From Bacillus sp. HMF5848 (GTDB lineage Bacteria > Bacillota > Bacilli > Bacillales > HMF5848), in NCBI RefSeq assembly GCF_003944835.1, contig NZ_RWIV01000001.1:3444530-3508529 (forward strand): a stretch of DNA of 64,000 nt. The letters are read 5' to 3'. Of this stretch, positions 61,464 through 64,000 are shown piece by piece. The notes under the pieces were generated by a model. It was not told the DNA's origin. It ran no database searches and saw nothing but the letters and a program-made list of their open reading frames with translations. The first letter of the stretch is position 1, and the number at the start of each line of letters is the position of its first letter. The translations under genes were made by a program, and so were the position numbers.

Positions 61464-62143
61464 TATGACACCTCAAATTTATACCCGACACCCCACACCG
61501 TTTGAATACATGAGCCAGCTTCACCAAGTTTAATACGTAATGTTTTAATGTGTGTATCAACCGTTCTTGTACTTCCTTCATAATCATAGCCCCAAATGGT
61601 TTCAAGTAAAATATCACGACTAATTACTTGGTTCACATGCCGGATGAAATAGTGAAGTAAATCAAACTCTTTTAACGTAAGCGTGACAGGTTGCCCAGAA
61701 ACTTTCACTTGTCTTCCTTTAGAATCAACTTCTAGTATGCCATATTTTTCAAAATCACCTTCTCTAAATGGACTGCGATTTACTCTTCTTAATACAGCAT
61801 CAATACGAGCAACTAATTCTCCTGGACTAAAGGGCTTCACTACATAATCATCTGCACCAGCTTTCAGTCCCCTGACACGGTCCCACTCTTCACCTTTTGC
61901 CGTTAAAAAAATGATTGGAATATTACTACTTTCTCTTATCTTTTCACAAAGCTCAAACCCGTCCACTTCTGGCATCATAATATCTAATAAAACTATATCT
62001 ACCACAGACGTTTCAATTTTTTGAAGGGCTTCTTTTGCATTACTAGCTTCCTCACAATGCAACCTAGAATTCTCTAAATACATGCGAATTAAATTCCTCA
62101 TATCTTCTTCATCATCAACAATTAACACCATGACTTCATTCAT
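61463..62143 (-). CDS. OmpR/PhoB-family response regulator
   Basis: Starts at the ATG at 62143, about nine bases after AGAGGGAC; a GTG nine bases earlier sits on that site. 226 residues. The receiver domain has VDDEEDM, the phospho-Asp in LLDIMMPEVDG and the conserved Lys in VKPFSPGELVARI. The C-terminal winged helix has TLKEFDLLHYF and SRDILLETIWGYDYEGSTRTVDTHIKTLR-like residues. It overlaps the lipoprotein gene upstream by eight bases, so the three genes form one operon. Confidence 0.93.
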   Translation of the reverse strand: MNEVMVLIVDDEEDMRNLIRMYLENSRLHCEEASNAKEALQKIETSVVDIVLLDIMMPEVDGFELCEKIRESSNIPIIFLTAKGEEWDRVRGLKAGADDYVVKPFSPGELVARIDAVLRRVNRSPFREGDFEKYGILEVDSKGRQVKVSGQPVTLTLKEFDLLHYFIRHVNQVISRDILLETIWGYDYEGSTRTVDTHIKTLRIKLGEAGSCIQTVWGVGYKFEVS

Positions 62144-63125
62144 CGCTCTCACGTCCCTCTCTTACATGTATACGAAACGGTCCCCGTCCAACTTGTATCT
62201 TGGACTTTATTTTCAAATCAGAAGTATCTAATATGAATATTTCATCACTATCATAACTAGCAATATATAAATCCTTATCAACTATTTTAATATCGAATAA
62301 GTTGGAGCCAATCTGCATAGCTGCCAATTCACTTTTAGTTAGACGATCAAACTTCCTAACTGTACTTGACCCATGGCTTATAGAAAACACCGCACTGTCG
62401 TTGGCGGCAAAATTTACTGGCATAATGGGGGCCTTTATAGTTTGGGTCAGTTCATTTGTTGCAAGAGAATAAATATGGATGGTGTCTCCAATCTCATTTC
62501 CAGCACCATGACCTCCAAGCCATATCTCTTGTTCGTCCTCAATTACTATTCCTCCTGCTGAAGACGGATTAATAGTGAATGTATCTACAATTTTGTGTTG
62601 TGTATTATCAACAACAGATAGTTTTGTATCATCATAGTTGATAACATAGGTTTTTTGTTGCTTCGGTCCTTGAAAAATACCGAAAGGCTTTGGCCCTGTT
62701 GCTATTTGCTTTTTTTCTTCACCAGTACTTGAAAACACACGAACTCCTTGTATAGTTTGATCTACTAAGAATATATTACCAGTTTGCTCTATAACCGTTC
62801 CATTTACTATTCCTTGTCCAATATCCCATGTTTCTTTCAAGCGTCCCTTTGACAAATCATATATGTATAAACCATCCAATTGCTTTCCGTATACCGCGAT
62901 TAAATTGGGATCTGGCAACACAAAAGCGCCCGTGATAGGGATAAATAGCTTCCATTCAGTTACCAACTCATGTGTGTCAGTATTAATAAATGAAAGGCTA
63001 CCTTCTTTTATATTTACACTTACAACAACAGACATATTCGGGGGAATCGGTTCAAAGGAAGACTTAGTACAACTGGTAAGCAGTAATACAATGATAATGC
63101 TAGTCAATATCACATATTTTCTCAT
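62136..63125 (-). CDS. YVTN-type beta-propeller lipoprotein
   Basis: A 329-residue protein with lipobox LLLTSC at about residue 19, then about seven beta-propeller blades of YVTN type (GLYIYDLSKGRLKETWDIG, KLSVVDNTQHKIVDTF, EIFILDTSDLKIKSKIQVGRGP). It is anchored outside the membrane. Such propellers often bind partner proteins or metals in respiratory loci. The operon also encodes the two-component system, so it may modulate sensing; that is inference. Confidence 0.85.
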   Translation of the reverse strand: MRKYVILTSIIIVLLLTSCTKSSFEPIPPNMSVVVSVNIKEGSLSFINTDTHELVTEWKLFIPITGAFVLPDPNLIAVYGKQLDGLYIYDLSKGRLKETWDIGQGIVNGTVIEQTGNIFLVDQTIQGVRVFSSTGEEKKQIATGPKPFGIFQGPKQQKTYVINYDDTKLSVVDNTQHKIVDTFTINPSSAGGIVIEDEQEIWLGGHGAGNEIGDTIHIYSLATNELTQTIKAPIMPVNFAANDSAVFSISHGSSTVRKFDRLTKSELAAMQIGSNLFDIKIVDKDLYIASYDSDEIFILDTSDLKIKSKIQVGRGPFRIHVREGRESDE

Positions 63126-63426
63126 TTTGTCTCCCCTTATCCATGCGACGTAAACACTGCTAACTCGAAAAAGCTTTGCAGAGTACTAAGTAAATACTTA
63201 CAGCCCTCACTACAAACACACGTTGACAAACATAGTTTTACTATTATTTATACTATATAATTATTATACTAAGGATTTGTGTAATAGTAGTGAAATAATG
63301 CGATTATTGTCGGGAATTTGTATTAATTTTGAAACACAATATTCAAATTTTCAATTTGAAAACCTCACAGTTTTCTTTCATTTTGCTGATATGATGTATA
63401 GAGACAACATTAAAGGGGGAAGTCTT
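63126..63426. other. Divergent intergenic region before nosL
   Basis: Contains TTGACA at 63223-63228 and an AT-rich stretch that may hold the nosL promoter, and a CAAATT/AATTTG inverted repeat near 63345. I found no Fnr box. Confidence 0.35.
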
Positions 63427-63942
63427 TTGAGAAAAAAATTATTTTTAACCATTTCTTTAGTACTAATCGCACTTATATTAGGTGCATGTGGACAAGATGA
63501 TACTACAACAATGACCACCTCTCACGATCCAACAGAGCCTCATGATGAATCAACTTGTGCATTTTGTAATATGAAAATTTACTTAAAAGACGACGAAATG
63601 GGAGTATTCACTGCTCAAGCTATTACCGAAGACGGAAAAACTTTATTTTTTGACGACTCTGGTTGCTTGTTAAATTACGAAAGAAAAGATGATGCATTAG
63701 CGCTAGAGACAAAGTGGGTACGAGATTATGTATCACAAGAATGGCTAAAAGCAGGAGATGCATCTATTGCTCATGCCGATATAAAAACACCAATGAAATA
63801 CGGATATGTCTTTTTTAGTTCAGATCAAGATGCGAAGGATTTTGTAACTAACAACGCTAATCTTAACGCCAAGTCTTCTTCTTGGGAAGATATTGACGCT
63901 GTATCAAAAGAAAGATTTATGAAAAAAATGGGGCATAAATAA
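63427..63942 (+). CDS. nosL: NosL-family copper lipoprotein
   Basis: The TTG at 63427, nine bases after GGGGGAAG, gives 171 residues; the frame continues upstream without protein-like sequence. The lipobox is LILGAC at about residue 21. The NosL signature CAFCNMKI is near residue 42, followed by FFDDSGCLLNYE; the Cys and Met residues bind copper(I). NosL supplies copper to nitrous-oxide reductase. No nosZ is inside the window; it might lie to the right. Divergent from the propeller-regulator operon. Confidence 0.88.
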   Translation: MRKKLFLTISLVLIALILGACGQDDTTTMTTSHDPTEPHDESTCAFCNMKIYLKDDEMGVFTAQAITEDGKTLFFDDSGCLLNYERKDDALALETKWVRDYVSQEWLKAGDASIAHADIKTPMKYGYVFFSSDQDAKDFVTNNANLNAKSSSWEDIDAVSKERFMKKMGHK

Positions 63943-63956
63943 TAAATAACAAAAGG

Positions 63957-63995
63957 AAAAGGCTATTCCAAATAAAATGGAACGGCCTTTTTTTC
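63957..63995 (+). terminator. Terminator after nosL
   Basis: AAAAGGC and TTCCA pair with TGGAA and GGCCTTT around a seven-base loop, followed by seven T. It suggests that nosL is monocistronic. Confidence 0.75.
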
Positions 63996-64000
63996 ATTCA

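Noticed and set aside
1-64000. tRNA, rRNA, riboswitch or transposase genes
   Set aside because: I looked for conserved arms, leader motifs and DDE/HUH motifs while reading and saw none that I could support.

Overview
The window looks like chromosome of a low-GC, spore-forming Bacillaceae bacterium (Bacillus in the broad sense). The reasons are strong AGGAGG-type ribosome sites, GTG and TTG starts, an sspH spore-protein gene, a sinI-sinR pair, and a block colinear with the Bacillus subtilis yug region (mstX, yugO, yugN, pgi, yugJ, yuzA, yugI, alaT, alaR, yugF). No rRNA, tRNA, prophage, transposase gene or CRISPR array was recognised.

Layout. (1) 1-5.6 kb, minus strand: a beta-mannoside/cellobiose utilisation locus with a cellobiose 2-epimerase, a GH130 phosphorylase, a LacI regulator, a DUF624 membrane protein and the start of a sugar ABC-transporter binding protein. 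Related operator-like dyads lie upstream of both ends. (2) 6.2-7.0 kb: a CPBP membrane protease. (3) 7.4-15.9 kb: an anaerobic nitrate module. It holds NarK and a five-gene operon built around a NasC-like molybdoenzyme with a ferredoxin-type subunit, a Tat-exported Rieske protein, a cytochrome b-like membrane subunit and a small membrane protein. Two Fnr boxes sit at class II distance from -10 boxes. A divergent Mrp-type ATPase follows. (4) 16-30.4 kb: an acyl-CoA locus (enoyl reductase, R-hydratase, CoA-transferase, KAS III-like enzyme, hydrolase, a complete Liv-type ABC transporter, thiolase, ketoacyl-CoA reductase) with its own sigma-54 activator, three good -24/-12 promoters and a shared 19-bp dyad that may be the activator site. 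(5) 30.6-35 kb: GDPD, hydrolase, EAL-HDOD protein, sinIR. (6) 35-38.1 kb: a DNA-damage locus, SRAP protein divergent from a LexA-box operon with a UvrX-type Y-family polymerase and a YolD-type protein. (7) 39-46.2 kb: an M20 hydrolase with an N-succinylamino-acid racemase-type enzyme, then an LtaS-type synthase with a GT2 and a DUF6044 membrane protein (probable cell-surface polymer glycosylation). (8) 46.4-60 kb: sspH and the yug block, interrupted by a GT2, a chemoreceptor and a nucleotide-sugar epimerase. (9) 60-64 kb: a two-component system, a beta-propeller lipoprotein and a NosL-type copper lipoprotein, perhaps the edge of a nitrous-oxide reductase region.

The most unusual non-coding feature is a family of four intergenic arrays (about 10.0, 27.7, 31.6 and 48.5 kb). 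All have a 21-bp period around a GCG core. In the 48.5-kb array the phase is exact over ten units, even where the core has decayed. Two arrays share flanking sequence. I know no name for this family. The second candidate for something new is the Fnr-controlled NasC/Rieske/cytochrome b operon. All functions are read from sequence and memory of families; no search was run.
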